Source of the DNA: Smaragdicoccus niigatensis DSM 44881 = NBRC 103563
GTDB lineage: Bacteria; Actinomycetota; Actinomycetes; Mycobacteriales; Mycobacteriaceae
Assembly (NCBI RefSeq): GCF_000380645.1
Contig: NZ_AQXZ01000017.1
Location: 592,780 to 656,779 of the forward strand
Direction of reading: 5' to 3'
DNA: 64,000 nucleotides
Shown here: positions 42,931 through 52,565 of the stretch, in pieces
How the letters are laid out: each line of letters starts with the position of its first letter
Numbering within the stretch: position 1 is the first letter of the stretch
Program-made: the position numbers and the translations under genes
Notes under the pieces: generated by a model
What the model saw: the letters and a program-made list of their open reading frames with translations, nothing else
The model's database searches: none
Told to the model about the DNA's origin: nothing

Positions 42931-44178
42931 ATGTACGAGTGGAATGAAACCGAGCAGTTCGTCGAGGCGGCAGTTCGCGACTTCGTCGATGCTGAGATCC
43001 GGCCGCACATCGATGCGCTTGAAGACGGCACGATGTCGCCATACCCATTGCTGCGCAAGCTCTTTGCCACGTTTGGTATCGACGCAATGGCGCGTGAATC
43101 CGTCGAGAAGATGCTTGCGAAGCAAGCCGACCGCGAGGCGGGAAAGCAGGCGGAGCGGACGAAGTCATCAGGCGGTGGAGACGCCATGGCCGCACAGCAA
43201 GCCATGATGCTGATCATGACCAAGGAACTGACGAAAGTCAGCATGGGACTGTGCTCCATCATGGGTGTCAGCATCGGGCTTGGCGCCTCGACGATCATGG
43301 CGCGAGGCACGCTGGCTCAGAAGAAGCGCTGGCTGCCTGAGCTGGTCACGCTCGAGAAGATCGCCGCATGGGCATTGACCGAGCCGGACTCGGGATCGGA
43401 CGCGTTCGGCGGAATGAAGACCTCCGTTCGCCGCGACGGCGCGGACTACATCCTCAACGGACAGAAGACGTTCATCACGAACGGCCCTGATGCGGACGTC
43501 ATCGTCGTGTACGCCAAGCTCGATGAGGGCGACGGCGCGGACAAGCGGCGTCGCAAGGTGCTGACTTTCGTCCTCGACAGCGGTATGCAAGGCCTCACGC
43601 AGGGCAAGCGGTTCAAGAAGATGGGCATCAACTCGTCGCCGACCGGTGAACTGTTCTTCGACAACGTCCGTCTCACTCCGGACCGGCTTCTCGGCGAGAC
43701 CGAGAACCATGGCCAGGGCGATGGGCGTGAGAGCGCGAAATCTGGGTTTGTGCAGGAACGCGTCGGGCTTGCCGTACTCAGCCTCGGCGTCATCGAGGAG
43801 TGCTTGCGCGTCTCGCTGGACTACGCGAAGAAGCGCGAACTGTGGGGCAAGCCGATCTCTGACTTCCAGCTGATCCAGCTCAAGCTCGCGAAGATGGAAG
43901 TCGCCCGCGTCAACGTGCAGAACATGCTTTTCAAGGTGCTTGCCATGCAGAAGGACGGCAAGACGCCGTCGCTGGCTGAAGCGTCCGCGATGAAGTGGTA
44001 CGCCTCCGAAGCGGCAACCGACGTGGCGATGGACGCGGTCCAGCTATTTGGCGGTAACGGCTACATGCGGGAGTACCGCGTCGAGCAGTTGGCGCGAGAC
44101 GCCAAGTCGCTCATGATTTACGCCGGCGCGAACGAAGTGCAGATCACGCACGTCGCCAAGGGTCTGTTAAGAGCCTGA
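42931..44178 (+). CDS. Acyl-CoA dehydrogenase with Lys/Met/Gln-rich insertion
   Basis: A 415-residue ACAD: ALTEPDSGSDAFGGMKT, NGQKTFITNGPD, RELWGKPISDFQLIQLK, QLFGGNGYMREYRVEQLARD, and IYAGANEVQITHVAKGLL. An insertion at about residues 65-100 (ADREAGKQAERTKSSGGGD, then an MM-rich helix) is unusual for the family and would lie in the N-terminal helical domain near the substrate mouth. AAGGCAGG precedes the ATG. It lies in the P450 operon before an ALDH. Confidence 0.9.
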   Translation: MYEWNETEQFVEAAVRDFVDAEIRPHIDALEDGTMSPYPLLRKLFATFGIDAMARESVEKMLAKQADREAGKQAERTKSSGGGDAMAAQQAMMLIMTKELTKVSMGLCSIMGVSIGLGASTIMARGTLAQKKRWLPELVTLEKIAAWALTEPDSGSDAFGGMKTSVRRDGADYILNGQKTFITNGPDADVIVVYAKLDEGDGADKRRRKVLTFVLDSGMQGLTQGKRFKKMGINSSPTGELFFDNVRLTPDRLLGETENHGQGDGRESAKSGFVQERVGLAVLSLGVIEECLRVSLDYAKKRELWGKPISDFQLIQLKLAKMEVARVNVQNMLFKVLAMQKDGKTPSLAEASAMKWYASEAATDVAMDAVQLFGGNGYMREYRVEQLARDAKSLMIYAGANEVQITHVAKGLLRA

Positions 44179-44179
44179 C

Positions 44180-45727
44180 ATGCATATTCCCACAGAAACT
44201 TTCGAGCGACTGGTCGGACTGGTCGCGATATCGGACCGCTCCGTGCGCGACGCGCAATCCGTGACCGAGGTATTCACCGGCGATGAACTCGGCCGTGTCC
44301 CCGTGGGCACCGCGGATGACGTTGTGACCGCTGTCGCCAAAGCCCGCGCGGCACAGGCGCAATGGGCGTCGCGGCCGGTGGCCGATCGCGCCGCCGTCCT
44401 CGACCGCTTCAGCACATTGGTGCTGAAGCGGGCCGATCACGTCATGGATGTGTTGCAAGCCGAGACCGGCAAGGCCCGCGGGATCGCGCAGACCGAGGTC
44501 ATCGATGTTGCGTCGAACGCCCGGTACTACGCTGTTCAAGCACCAAAACTGTTGGCTCCACGAGGCGTTGATCCGTTGCTGCCGGTGTTGACGAAGACGG
44601 TCGTCCGCTATCAGCCCAAGGGCATCGTCGGCGTCATCGGGCCGTGGAATTATCCGATCTCGCTGACGATCGGCGATGCGCTACCGGCCCTGGTCGCGGG
44701 CAATGCGGTGATCATCAAGCCCGATTCGAATACCCCGTTCTCGGTGCTCGCCTGCGCGGAGCTCCTCTTCGAGGCGGGCCTGCCGCGGGATCTGCTCGCG
44801 GTGGTCCCCGGTCCCGGGTCGGTCGTGGGCTCGGCGATCGTCGAGAGCTGTGACTTTCTGATGTTCACTGGGTCGACCGCGACCGGTCGCCACCTCGCCG
44901 AGCAGTGCGGGCGGCGGCTCATCGGATTCTCCGCCGAACTGGGCGGAAAGAACCCCATGATCGTGACCGCGGGTGCGAACCTGGACCGGGCCGCGCGGGT
45001 CGCTGCGCACGCATGCTTCGACAATGCCGGACAGCTATGCCTGTCGATCGAGCGGATCTACGTCGAGGAAAGCGTCTCGTCTGCGTTCCTGGACCGGTTC
45101 GTCGAACAGACCCAGGCAATTCGGGTCGCGCCGGATTACGACTTCAGCGCGACCATGGGAAGTCTCATCTCAACGCAACACCTGGAGACTGTGGACGCGC
45201 ACGTTGCCGACGCTCGGGCGAAGGGCGCGACCGTGGTGACTGGTGGTCGGGCACGACCCGACCTGGGCCCGTCATTCTTTGAACCGACGATCCTCACCGG
45301 TGTCACCGAGGAGATGGCGTGCTTCGCGGGCGAGACCTTCGGCCCGGTGGTATCGGTGTATCCGGTGGCCGACGTGGACGAGGCGATCCGTCGGGCGAAT
45401 GCGACCGAATATGGCTTGAACGCAAGTGTTTTCGCGGGTTCCGCCCGTGCGGGCGAGGATATCGCGGCCCGGCTCAGAGCCGGCACGGTCAACGTCGATG
45501 ACGGTTACAGTGTCGCGTTCGGGAGCCTGGCGGCGCCGATGGGCGGCATGGGTGTCTCTGGTCTTGGCCGGAGGCACGGTCCCGAAGGGCTGCTCAAGTA
45601 CTGCGAGAGCCAAACGGTGGGCACGGCATACACCGAAATAGACAGCCCACTTGGTTTGCCGGCAGACCTCGCTCGCCACGTCCGAACTCCCATCATCCGG
45701 CTGCTGCGCGTGCTGCCCGGCCGCTAA
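44180..45727 (+). CDS. Aldehyde dehydrogenase (succinate-semialdehyde dehydrogenase-like)
   Basis: A 515-residue NAD(P)-dependent ALDH. PWNYPISLTIGDALPALVAG and IIKPDSNTPFS form the cofactor region, FTGSTATGRHLAEQ follows, the general base Glu is in SAELGGKNPMIV, and the catalytic Cys is in FDNAGQLCLSIERIYV. MACFAGETFGPVVSVYPV is also present. It oxidises an aldehyde to an acid; after a P450 this would complete conversion of a terminal alcohol or aldehyde to a carboxylate. It starts 1 nt after the ACAD stop. Confidence 0.93.
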   Translation: MHIPTETFERLVGLVAISDRSVRDAQSVTEVFTGDELGRVPVGTADDVVTAVAKARAAQAQWASRPVADRAAVLDRFSTLVLKRADHVMDVLQAETGKARGIAQTEVIDVASNARYYAVQAPKLLAPRGVDPLLPVLTKTVVRYQPKGIVGVIGPWNYPISLTIGDALPALVAGNAVIIKPDSNTPFSVLACAELLFEAGLPRDLLAVVPGPGSVVGSAIVESCDFLMFTGSTATGRHLAEQCGRRLIGFSAELGGKNPMIVTAGANLDRAARVAAHACFDNAGQLCLSIERIYVEESVSSAFLDRFVEQTQAIRVAPDYDFSATMGSLISTQHLETVDAHVADARAKGATVVTGGRARPDLGPSFFEPTILTGVTEEMACFAGETFGPVVSVYPVADVDEAIRRANATEYGLNASVFAGSARAGEDIAARLRAGTVNVDDGYSVAFGSLAAPMGGMGVSGLGRRHGPEGLLKYCESQTVGTAYTEIDSPLGLPADLARHVRTPIIRLLRVLPGR

Positions 45728-45747
45728 CCCTCGACAGGACTCGTCTC

Positions 45748-46593
45748 ATGACCCCCACGCTCGCCGGCAAAACGATCATCATGTCCGGTGGAAGCCGCGG
45801 AATCGGACTCGCGATTGCGCTCCGAGCCGCCGCCGACGGCGCCAATGTCGCCATGATCGCGAAGACAGATCAGCCGCATCCCACTCTGCCGGGAACCGTG
45901 CACACCTCCGCGGCAGAAATCGAGGCTGCGGGCGGTCAGGCGCTTGCGTTCGTGGGTGACGTCCGCGACGACGACTCTGTCGCTGCGGCGGTCGCGGCGA
46001 CGGTGGAACGATTCGGCGGAATCGACATCGTGCTCAACAACGCGAGCGCGATCGATCTGACTCCGGCCGAACACCAGTCGATGAAGCGTTACGACCTGAT
46101 GCAGGACATCAACTGCCGGGGCAGCTTCCTGTTGTCGAAAACGGCGATCCCATACCTGCGAAAGTCGGCCGACGCTGGCGGCAACCCGCACATTCTCACG
46201 CTCTCTCCGCCCCTGAACCTCGATCCGAAATGGGCTGGCAACCATCTCGCCTACACGATCGCGAAGTACGGGATGAGCCTGACGACGCTTGGTCTGTCCT
46301 ACGAACTCAAGGCTGTGCGAATCGGCGTCAATTCACTCTGGCCACGAACAACGATCGCGACCGCTGCGATTGCGATGGTCGGTGGCGATTTCATGCTGAA
46401 CTCGTCACGCAAGCCCACGATCATGGCCGATGCCGCCTACGCGATCCTCACCTCGCCTGCCGATTCGACAACCGGCAATTTCTTCATCGACGACGAAATC
46501 CTCGCCGCGCACGGGATCACCGATCTCTCGGGCTATCGAAACAGCGAGGCCGGCAGTGATGCGGACCTGGCGACCGACATCTTCCTGGACTGA
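45748..46593 (+). CDS. SDR oxidoreductase, HSDL2-like
   Basis: A 281-residue SDR resembling hydroxysteroid dehydrogenase-like protein 2. Seen are MSGGSRGIGLAIALRAAADG, IAKTDQPHPTLPGT (the distinctive insertion), LNNASAIDL, LTLSPPLNLDPKWAGNHLAY, and the Tyr/Lys pair in YTIAKYG. The catalytic Ser region is LSPP, as in HSDL2. AGGA lies upstream of the ATG. It is in the P450/ALDH operon and predicted to act on a hydroxyacyl-CoA or hydroxysteroid-like substrate. Confidence 0.88.
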   Translation: MTPTLAGKTIIMSGGSRGIGLAIALRAAADGANVAMIAKTDQPHPTLPGTVHTSAAEIEAAGGQALAFVGDVRDDDSVAAAVAATVERFGGIDIVLNNASAIDLTPAEHQSMKRYDLMQDINCRGSFLLSKTAIPYLRKSADAGGNPHILTLSPPLNLDPKWAGNHLAYTIAKYGMSLTTLGLSYELKAVRIGVNSLWPRTTIATAAIAMVGGDFMLNSSRKPTIMADAAYAILTSPADSTTGNFFIDDEILAAHGITDLSGYRNSEAGSDADLATDIFLD

Positions 46594-46597
46594 TGAC

Positions 46598-47443
46598 ATG
46601 AGCAAAAAGGATCTCACTGGCCGCGTCGTCGCGATCACCGGCGGTGCCCGAGGAATCGGGGCCGCAACTGCACGGGCATTCGTCGAGCGCGGCGCTTCGG
46701 TATGCATCGGAGATATCGACGCTGTCGGTGCAGTGGCGCTGGCGAAATCGATCGGCGACGCGGCCCACGGCGTACGCCTCGACGTCACCGACTCCGCGTC
46801 CTTCGCCGCATTCCTGGCAGCCGCAGAATCGCATTTCGGCGGACTGGACGTGTTGATCAACAACGCAGGCATCATGCCCACCGGGGACTTCGTGTCCCAA
46901 GCGCCGACGGAATCGGACGCTGTCGTGGATATCAACCTGCGCGGTGTGATCATCGGGTCGCGGCTTGCTGGGCAGCGTTTCGCCGAGCAGCGTAATGGCC
47001 ACATCGTCAACGTTGCGTCGATCGCTGGGCTTACGGCATGTCCGGGGGCGGCGGTCTATTCCGCGACGAAGTTTGCGGTTGTGGGGCTCGGGCAGGCCTT
47101 GGCGCAAGAACTGGAGCCGCAGGGCATCACGGTGACGACGATCGCGCCGGGGTTCGTGAATACCGAGCTCATTGCCGGCCTCGCGCCGAGTTGGTTCGTC
47201 AGGCATTTCGGCTTCGTCGAGCCCGAAAACATCTCGCAGGCGATCGTAGGAGCTGTCACCAGTGGCGACAGCGGACTGCGCGTAGTCCCGCGGTTGGCTG
47301 GAACGTTTGCGCTCGCGTTGCATCCCGCACCTGAACGGCTACAATGGCTCGCCGCCCGGATCATGGGCCTCGACACGGTCATGCGGCATAGCGATTCCGC
47401 GGCACGGGCTAAGTACGACGCACGCATTCACAATGTGCTCTGA
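46598..47443 (+). CDS. SDR family oxidoreductase
   Basis: A 281-residue SDR: ITGGARGIGAATARAFVERG, NNAGIMPTGDF, Ser in VASIAGL, and VYSATKFAVVGL (Tyr/Lys), with a C-terminal roughly 60-residue extension typical of the retinol-dehydrogenase-like group. ATG 46598 is 4 nt after the previous stop; the frame is open upstream within the HSDL2-like gene. It is the last gene of the rightward P450 operon and overlaps the convergent hydrolase gene by 16 bp. Confidence 0.87.
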   Translation: MSKKDLTGRVVAITGGARGIGAATARAFVERGASVCIGDIDAVGAVALAKSIGDAAHGVRLDVTDSASFAAFLAAAESHFGGLDVLINNAGIMPTGDFVSQAPTESDAVVDINLRGVIIGSRLAGQRFAEQRNGHIVNVASIAGLTACPGAAVYSATKFAVVGLGQALAQELEPQGITVTTIAPGFVNTELIAGLAPSWFVRHFGFVEPENISQAIVGAVTSGDSGLRVVPRLAGTFALALHPAPERLQWLAARIMGLDTVMRHSDSAARAKYDARIHNVL

Positions 47444-48282
47444 AGGGTTGTCACAAAGTCCGCGAGATCGACGTTGAACCGGTGTGGTCGCTCGATCTGC
47501 GGGCAATGCCCGGTGTCGGGATAGACGACCAGTTGAGAGTTCGGCAATGACCGCGCATAGCGATGCGCGTTGCGGACCGGCTGCAGTCGGTCGTCGGCAC
47601 CCCACACCACCAACGTGGGACACGAAATACGTTTCATCAGCTGTCGGTTCTCGTGGCGCACGCATGCCTGTACCCCGACGTAAGCGCCTGGTGCACCGAG
47701 TCCTTGCTGAATCTGTGTCAGGAGCTGATCGGGGACTCGACTCGGGTCGGCGAACACCATGCGCATCGACAATTGAGAAAGCGCCTTCACTCCGAGCCGT
47801 TGAACCCTCGTCCAGCAGGGGTGCAGCGTGGGATCGAAGAGCGCTCGGCTGACGGCTGCGCCGATCGGATGCCGAATCAGCATCGTGGGAAACACTATGC
47901 GGCGACTCATTCCGATCGCCGTCACCAGCCCCAGCCCACGGACCCGCTGCGGTGCGATGAGTGCGATTTCGGTCGCGATGAGCCCGCCCATGGAATTGCC
48001 GACGAAGACCGCACTTTCGATACCGAGCCGATCACAAACCTGCAGGACGAGCTCGGCATAGTGGGGGATTGTCACCGGCGGGACAGGAGGTCCCGAGTTG
48101 CCGAAGCCGGGCAGGTCCAAGGCAATTGTGCGGTGCGTCTGCGCGAAGATCGGGATCTGGAACGCCCAGCTGTGCCATGACATTTGCCAGCCGTGCACGA
48201 AAACGATCGCCGGGCCGGCGCCCACGTCAACAACGTTGACTCGGTGGGCGCCGACCTCGACGATCGATTCAGCTGTGTTCAA
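47428..48282 (-). CDS. Alpha/beta hydrolase
   Basis: About 284 residues: VFVHGWQMSWHSWAFQIP (oxyanion region), DLPGFGNSGPP, nucleophile FVGNSMGGLIATEIA (Gly-Asn-Ser-Met-Gly), acid in VVWGADDRLQPV, and His in YPDTGHCPQIERP. The start is taken as TTG 48282, which overlaps the enoyl-CoA hydratase stop (TTGA); upstream in-frame sequence is not protein-like. It is the last gene of the SCP-x operon. Hydrolase of an ester or thioester, or a C-C (meta-cleavage-like) hydrolase; not resolved. Confidence 0.83.
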   Translation of the reverse strand: MNTAESIVEVGAHRVNVVDVGAGPAIVFVHGWQMSWHSWAFQIPIFAQTHRTIALDLPGFGNSGPPVPPVTIPHYAELVLQVCDRLGIESAVFVGNSMGGLIATEIALIAPQRVRGLGLVTAIGMSRRIVFPTMLIRHPIGAAVSRALFDPTLHPCWTRVQRLGVKALSQLSMRMVFADPSRVPDQLLTQIQQGLGAPGAYVGVQACVRHENRQLMKRISCPTLVVWGADDRLQPVRNAHRYARSLPNSQLVVYPDTGHCPQIERPHRFNVDLADFVTTLQSTL

Positions 48283-49118
48283 AGCGTGTCGCCGCGCCAC
48301 GGCAAGAACGCTGGAATGTCGTCCGGGACCTTGCCGGTGAACTCCGGCGCCCGCTTCTGAAGGAATGACAACATCCCCTCGATCGTGTCGTCTTGCTCGA
48401 GCATGCCGGCGATCAGCTTCGAATCGATCCGCTGAACGGCGTAGGGCGATTCCAGCGACGACAGCCGGTACAGCATCTGCCGGATGACCGCGACCGACAC
48501 CGGCGCTGACTTCGTGATGAGTTCGCGGGCCAGATTGTAGGCCGCGTCGAGGACAGTGCCCGGCTCGTGCAGGCTGTGCACGAGCCCCTTGTTCAGGGCT
48601 TCGTCGGCTCCGAAAACTCGCCCGCTGACCATCCAGTCGAGCGCCGCGCCGAGTCCGACGAGCTTGGGCAGGAACCACACCGACGCACCTTCGGGATAGA
48701 TCCCGCGCTGCGCGAAGACAAACCCGAAGCGCGAGGTCGTGGCCGCCAGCCGATAGTCCGCGGGGAGCACGATCGTGGACCCCGCTCCGATAGCCGCGCC
48801 CTCGATAGCCGTGATGACCGGCTTGTTCATCTCGAAGATGCGCATCGAACACCGACCCGCGGGCTCGTTCCAGTCCTCGCCGTCGCCCCAGTTTTCGCCG
48901 CCTTCCAAGCCGCCCGCCAGATCGGCACCGACACAGAAGTTGCTGCCGGTGCCGGTCAACACGACGACCCGCACTTCGGGATCACCGTCCGCGCGGTCGA
49001 AAGCCGAGTTCAGCTCGTCGGACATCGGAATGGTGTATCCATTCCGGGCCTCAGGCCGGTTCAGACTGATCGTTGCGATGCGGTCGGCGACCTCGTAGGT
49101 GATCGTCGTGTACGTCAT
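48279..49118 (-). CDS. Enoyl-CoA hydratase/isomerase
   Basis: A 279-residue crotonase-fold enzyme: ISLNRPEARNGYTIPM, oxyanion region SNFCVGADLAGG, IEGAAIGAGSTIVLPADYRLA, and FGFVFAQRGIYPEGASVWFLP. The last replaces the usual PEVxLGxxPGxGG and suggests a distinct subfamily. It overlaps the SDR upstream (ATGA) and the hydrolase downstream. With the MaoC hydratase two genes earlier, the operon has two hydratases of different stereochemistry. Confidence 0.9.
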   Translation of the reverse strand: MTYTTITYEVADRIATISLNRPEARNGYTIPMSDELNSAFDRADGDPEVRVVVLTGTGSNFCVGADLAGGLEGGENWGDGEDWNEPAGRCSMRIFEMNKPVITAIEGAAIGAGSTIVLPADYRLAATTSRFGFVFAQRGIYPEGASVWFLPKLVGLGAALDWMVSGRVFGADEALNKGLVHSLHEPGTVLDAAYNLARELITKSAPVSVAVIRQMLYRLSSLESPYAVQRIDSKLIAGMLEQDDTIEGMLSFLQKRAPEFTGKVPDDIPAFLPWRGDTL

Positions 49119-49984
49119 GGCAGGCGATTCGCGATGTCGTCAATCTCCCACATGCCGTCGGTTTCAATCGTTTTCACGTCGTGCCAGCCGCCGAGCTCGG
49201 AGATGGCCCCGCCCGTGACCGAGAAGACCTTGCCGGTCAGCGGGCACTTCTCGGTCGCCAGGTACGCCACGAGCGGCGCGATGTTCGCCGGACTGAAACC
49301 GTCGAATTCACCTTCCTCGACGGCCGCGCCGAGGATTGCGCCCATGCCGGGGGTTGCCACGGTGAGCCGTGTACGAGCCATTGGCGCAATGGCATTGACT
49401 CGCACGCCGTAGCGCTCGAGCTCGTCTGCGGCGACCAGGGTCAACGCAGCGATGCCCGCCTTCGCGGCCCCGTAGTTCGCCTGGCCGGCGTTCGGCACGG
49501 TGACACCCGACGCCGACGCGGTGTTGATGACCGAGGCGAGTGGTGTCTTGCCCGCTTTGACCTGGTCCTTCCAGTACGCCGCGGCGTGCCGGAGGACGTT
49601 GAAGTGGCCCTTCAGGTGAACGGCCACCACCGAATCCCACTGAGATTCCTCCAGACCGGCGATGAATCCATCGCGGAGGATGCCGGCGTTGTTCACCACG
49701 ATGTCCAGGTGTCCGAACTCCGAAATCGCCTGGTCGACGAGGCCTTTCGCGCCGTCCCAGGTGGCGATGTTGGCGGTGTTGGCGACCGCCCGACCACCTG
49801 CGGCGACGATTTCGTTGACGACGGCCTGGGCCGGACCGGTGTCAGTGCCCTCGCCCGCGTTGCTTCCGCCGAGGTCGTTGACGACGACCGCGGCGCCCTC
49901 CCGGGAGAACAGCAACGCGTGCTCGCGCCCGATTCCGCGGCCCGCCCCGGTGATGACGGCGACCCGTCCTTCAAGTGCTCCCAT
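49115..49984 (-). CDS. SDR oxidoreductase, MFE-2 / 17beta-HSD4-type (3R)-hydroxyacyl-CoA dehydrogenase
   Basis: A 289-residue SDR closely resembling the MFE-2 dehydrogenase module: ITGAGRGIGREHALLFSREG, VVVNDLGGSNAGEGTD, VVNNAGILRDGFIAGLEE, Ser in NTASASGV, and NYGAAKAGIAALT. It oxidises D-3-hydroxyacyl-CoA. Its neighbour is an (R)-specific MaoC hydratase, so the two together reproduce an MFE-2 pathway from separate genes. 11 nt separate them. Confidence 0.9.
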   Translation of the reverse strand: MGALEGRVAVITGAGRGIGREHALLFSREGAAVVVNDLGGSNAGEGTDTGPAQAVVNEIVAAGGRAVANTANIATWDGAKGLVDQAISEFGHLDIVVNNAGILRDGFIAGLEESQWDSVVAVHLKGHFNVLRHAAAYWKDQVKAGKTPLASVINTASASGVTVPNAGQANYGAAKAGIAALTLVAADELERYGVRVNAIAPMARTRLTVATPGMGAILGAAVEEGEFDGFSPANIAPLVAYLATEKCPLTGKVFSVTGGAISELGGWHDVKTIETDGMWEIDDIANRLP

Positions 49985-49995
49985 GGTGATCTCCT

Positions 49996-50856
49996 CTAGT
50001 CCGCGATGACCGCGAGACCGTCCTTGATGACGACGTCTTCGCCGACCGTCGTTTCGAATTGGTAGGTGGTGAAGCCGCCTTCGCTGCCCACGAGCCAGAT
50101 CGTGGTTTCCATGTCTTGACCGGGCAGGACGGGCTTGGCGAAGCGAACCGCGAATCGGGTGAGCCGGGTGACGTCCGAATGGGCAACCTCAGTGAGTACC
50201 GCCCACGACGCGAACGCCATCGTGCACAAGCCGTGGTTGATGATCCCGGGGAGTCCGACGTCGCGTGCGACGTCAGCATCGACGTGAATCGGGTTGGGGT
50301 CGCCGGACGGCCCGGCGTACCGGAACGTTTGGTCGTCGTCGATGTGTTGGGCCACCTTGGCAACCGGTGCGACAGACCGCAATGATTCGTCGAACTTGTG
50401 CGTCGGGCCCAATGAACCGACGGTGCGGCCGGCATTGATCCCGCGGACGAAGACCGTCACGTACTGCTCGTTGACCAGGTTGCCTGCCTCGTCCCGGCAT
50501 TCGATGAGGGCGGCGGCCGCGGTGCCGTTCTCGAGTCCGTCGTAACCCAACATCTGGGCTCGAGAAGACAGCGTCTGTCCCGGTGTGATCGGCCGGTGGA
50601 AGTGGAAGTCCTGCTCACCGTGAACGATCCGCGGAATCGCCTGGATCGGCAGCACTTCGAAGGCCGGTTCCATCATCGCCTCGAAAACCGGGACGATCGC
50701 GAACACCGGCGATGCGAGGTCGCCACTCCGGTGGGCCGGCACCGGATCGTTGGTAGCCGCGGCATACTCGGCGACCCGCTCTCGGGCTACCTCGAATGCC
50801 GTTGGCTCGGTCCAGGTGCCGACCGCATCGTCGTTGAATACGTACTCGTCAGACAT
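49996..50856 (-). CDS. MaoC-type (R)-specific enoyl-CoA hydratase (two hot-dog domains)
   Basis: A 286-residue hydratase-2 type protein. The N-terminal half is a non-catalytic hot-dog domain (ERVAEYAAATNDPVPAHRSG ... VHGEQDFHFHRPITPG). The C-terminal half has the catalytic R-hydratase motif FRYAGPSGDPNPIHVDADVA, then GLPGIINHGLCTM (Asp/His). It hydrates trans-2-enoyl-CoA to (3R)-hydroxyacyl-CoA for the next SDR. It lies 8 nt after the SRPBCC gene and 11 nt before the SDR. Confidence 0.92.
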   Translation of the reverse strand: MSDEYVFNDDAVGTWTEPTAFEVARERVAEYAAATNDPVPAHRSGDLASPVFAIVPVFEAMMEPAFEVLPIQAIPRIVHGEQDFHFHRPITPGQTLSSRAQMLGYDGLENGTAAAALIECRDEAGNLVNEQYVTVFVRGINAGRTVGSLGPTHKFDESLRSVAPVAKVAQHIDDDQTFRYAGPSGDPNPIHVDADVARDVGLPGIINHGLCTMAFASWAVLTEVAHSDVTRLTRFAVRFAKPVLPGQDMETTIWLVGSEGGFTTYQFETTVGEDVVIKDGLAVIAD

Positions 50857-50864
50857 GGTGACAG

Positions 50865-51305
50865 TCAGGCCGTCTGGACCGCGAGTGCATTGAGGGCCTC
50901 GACCGACTTCTCGAGCTCACGCAATCCGTCTTTCTCGACGGCCTTGCCGAGTGCGCCCTTGATTAGCGCGCCGTCGAAGTCGACAGACACAGTGAAGTTG
51001 GTTCCCTCGCCCTTGGGCTCGATTGCGAACGTCGAGGTGATCTTGACCCCGGCCATCCCGGTACCGGTCACGACGAGCGCGGTCGGGGCGTTGATTTCGG
51101 CCACCGTCCATTCGAGCTTGTTGGCCATGCCGAGCATGACGATCTTGTCCACAAGCTTGGCGCCCACGGTGAGCGTGACGGGCGGCTCTTCCATCCACTT
51201 CTCGTGGATGGTGAACCAGTCGCCCCAGGTCTGGGGGTTCGCGACCACGGCCCAGATCGCTTCGGGGCTGGCCGCGAGGTCCTTGCTAGCTTCGATGTGT
51301 CCCAT
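50865..51305 (-). CDS. SRPBCC (polyketide cyclase/START-like) family protein
   Basis: A 146-residue lipid-binding START/Bet-v1 fold protein: N-terminal IEASKDLAASPEAIWAVVANPQTWGDW, and a C-terminal amphipathic helix GLRELEKSVEALNAL. No catalytic motif is apparent; such proteins bind a hydrophobic ligand. ATG 51305 is preceded by a purine-rich stretch. It lies between the SCP-x thiolase and the MaoC hydratase, so a carrier role for a long or polycyclic acyl chain is plausible. Confidence 0.82.
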   Translation of the reverse strand: MGHIEASKDLAASPEAIWAVVANPQTWGDWFTIHEKWMEEPPVTLTVGAKLVDKIVMLGMANKLEWTVAEINAPTALVVTGTGMAGVKITSTFAIEPKGEGTNFTVSVDFDGALIKGALGKAVEKDGLRELEKSVEALNALAVQTA

Positions 51306-51334
51306 TTTTCTTGTTCCTTTTCTTGTGGGGTGAA

Positions 51335-52540
51335 TCAGCGGTCTGCGCGCTGATATGCGGTGACGACGGCGGCGCCGCCGAGTCCGATGTTGTGCTGCAG
51401 GGCAGCGGTGACTCCGTTGACTTGGCGCTTGTCTGCCTGTCCACGGAGCTGCCAGGTGAGTTCGCTGCACTGAGCCAGGCCAGTGGCGCCGAGTGGGTGG
51501 CCTTTCGAGATGAGTCCGCCCGAGGGGTTGACCACCCATTTGCCGCCGTAGGTCGTGTCGCCGGCGTCGATGAGCTTGCCGGCATCACCTTCGGGGCACA
51601 GTCCCAGTGCCTCGTAGAGCAGCAGCTCATTGGCGGAGAAGCAGTCGTGCAGCTCGATGACCTGGAAGTCCTCCGGGCCGAGACCGGCTTGGTCGTAGAC
51701 CTTGCGCGCGGCCTGGACGTTCATGTCATAGCCGATGAGGTTCTTGCAGCTGCCGTCGAAGGACGTTTGGTAGTCGGTCGTCATGGCTTGACCGACGATC
51801 TCCACCGCCTGCGCGGCGAGCCCGTGCTGGTCGACAAACGACTCCGATGCCAGGATGGCGGCACCGGAGCCGTCGGACGTGGGGGAGCACTGCAGCTTTG
51901 TGAGCGGCGAGTACACGGTGCGTGCGTTCAGGATGTCGTCGAGGGTGTACTCGTCCTGGAACTGCGCGTACGGATTGTTGACCGAGTGCTTGTGGTTCTT
52001 GTACCCGATTTTGGCGAAATGCTCTGCGGTGGAACCGTATTGCTGCATGTGCTCGCGACCTGCCGCGCCGAACATCCAGGGCGCCGGCGGGAAGAGAACC
52101 TCGGAGATCTCGGCTAAGGCCATGAGTTGCCTGGCCATGGGCTGCTCGCGGTCGTCCCACTTTGACTCCAGCGAACCCGGCTGCATCTTCTCGAAGCCGA
52201 GGGCCATCGTGCAGTGGGCGAGACCGCCCCGAATTGCCTGCGCCGCGAGATAGAGCGCGGTCGATCCGGTCGAACAATTGTTGTTCACATTGACCACCGG
52301 GATGCCGGTCATGCCGAGCTCGTAGAGCGCGCGCTGACCGGACGTCGATTCGCCGTAGACGTAGCCGACGTAGCCCTGCTCGACCTCGCGATAGTCGATG
52401 CCGGCGTCGGCGAGTGCCTTGGTACCGGACTCGCGTGCCATATCGGGGTAGTCCCATTGGCTGCCGTCTTCGTTCTTGCGGCGTCCAGGCTTCTCGAACT
52501 TCGTCATTCCGACGCCGATGACAAACACTCTTTCAGGCAC
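51335..52540 (-). CDS. SCP-x-type thiolase / lipid-transfer protein
   Basis: A 401-residue thiolase of the sterol carrier protein X / Ltp branch. The nucleophile Cys is in [18 protein letters not shown], followed by [15 protein letters not shown]. The His-Asp-Cys-Phe motif is in [12 protein letters not shown], and [20 protein letters not shown] carries the active His. SCP-x thiolases cleave 2-methyl-branched 3-oxoacyl-CoAs such as sterol side chains. GTG 52540 is selected (AAGGGGG upstream); an ATG 30 nt further up lacks a site. It heads the operon down to 47428. Confidence 0.93.
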   Translation of the reverse strand: MPERVFVIGVGMTKFEKPGRRKNEDGSQWDYPDMARESGTKALADAGIDYREVEQGYVGYVYGESTSGQRALYELGMTGIPVVNVNNNCSTGSTALYLAAQAIRGGLAHCTMALGFEKMQPGSLESKWDDREQPMARQLMALAEISEVLFPPAPWMFGAAGREHMQQYGSTAEHFAKIGYKNHKHSVNNPYAQFQDEYTLDDILNARTVYSPLTKLQCSPTSDGSGAAILASESFVDQHGLAAQAVEIVGQAMTTDYQTSFDGSCKNLIGYDMNVQAARKVYDQAGLGPEDFQVIELHDCFSANELLLYEALGLCPEGDAGKLIDAGDTTYGGKWVVNPSGGLISKGHPLGATGLAQCSELTWQLRGQADKRQVNGVTAALQHNIGLGGAAVVTAYQRADR

Positions 52541-52565
52541 TCTTGGCCCCCTTCTTGATACTGCA

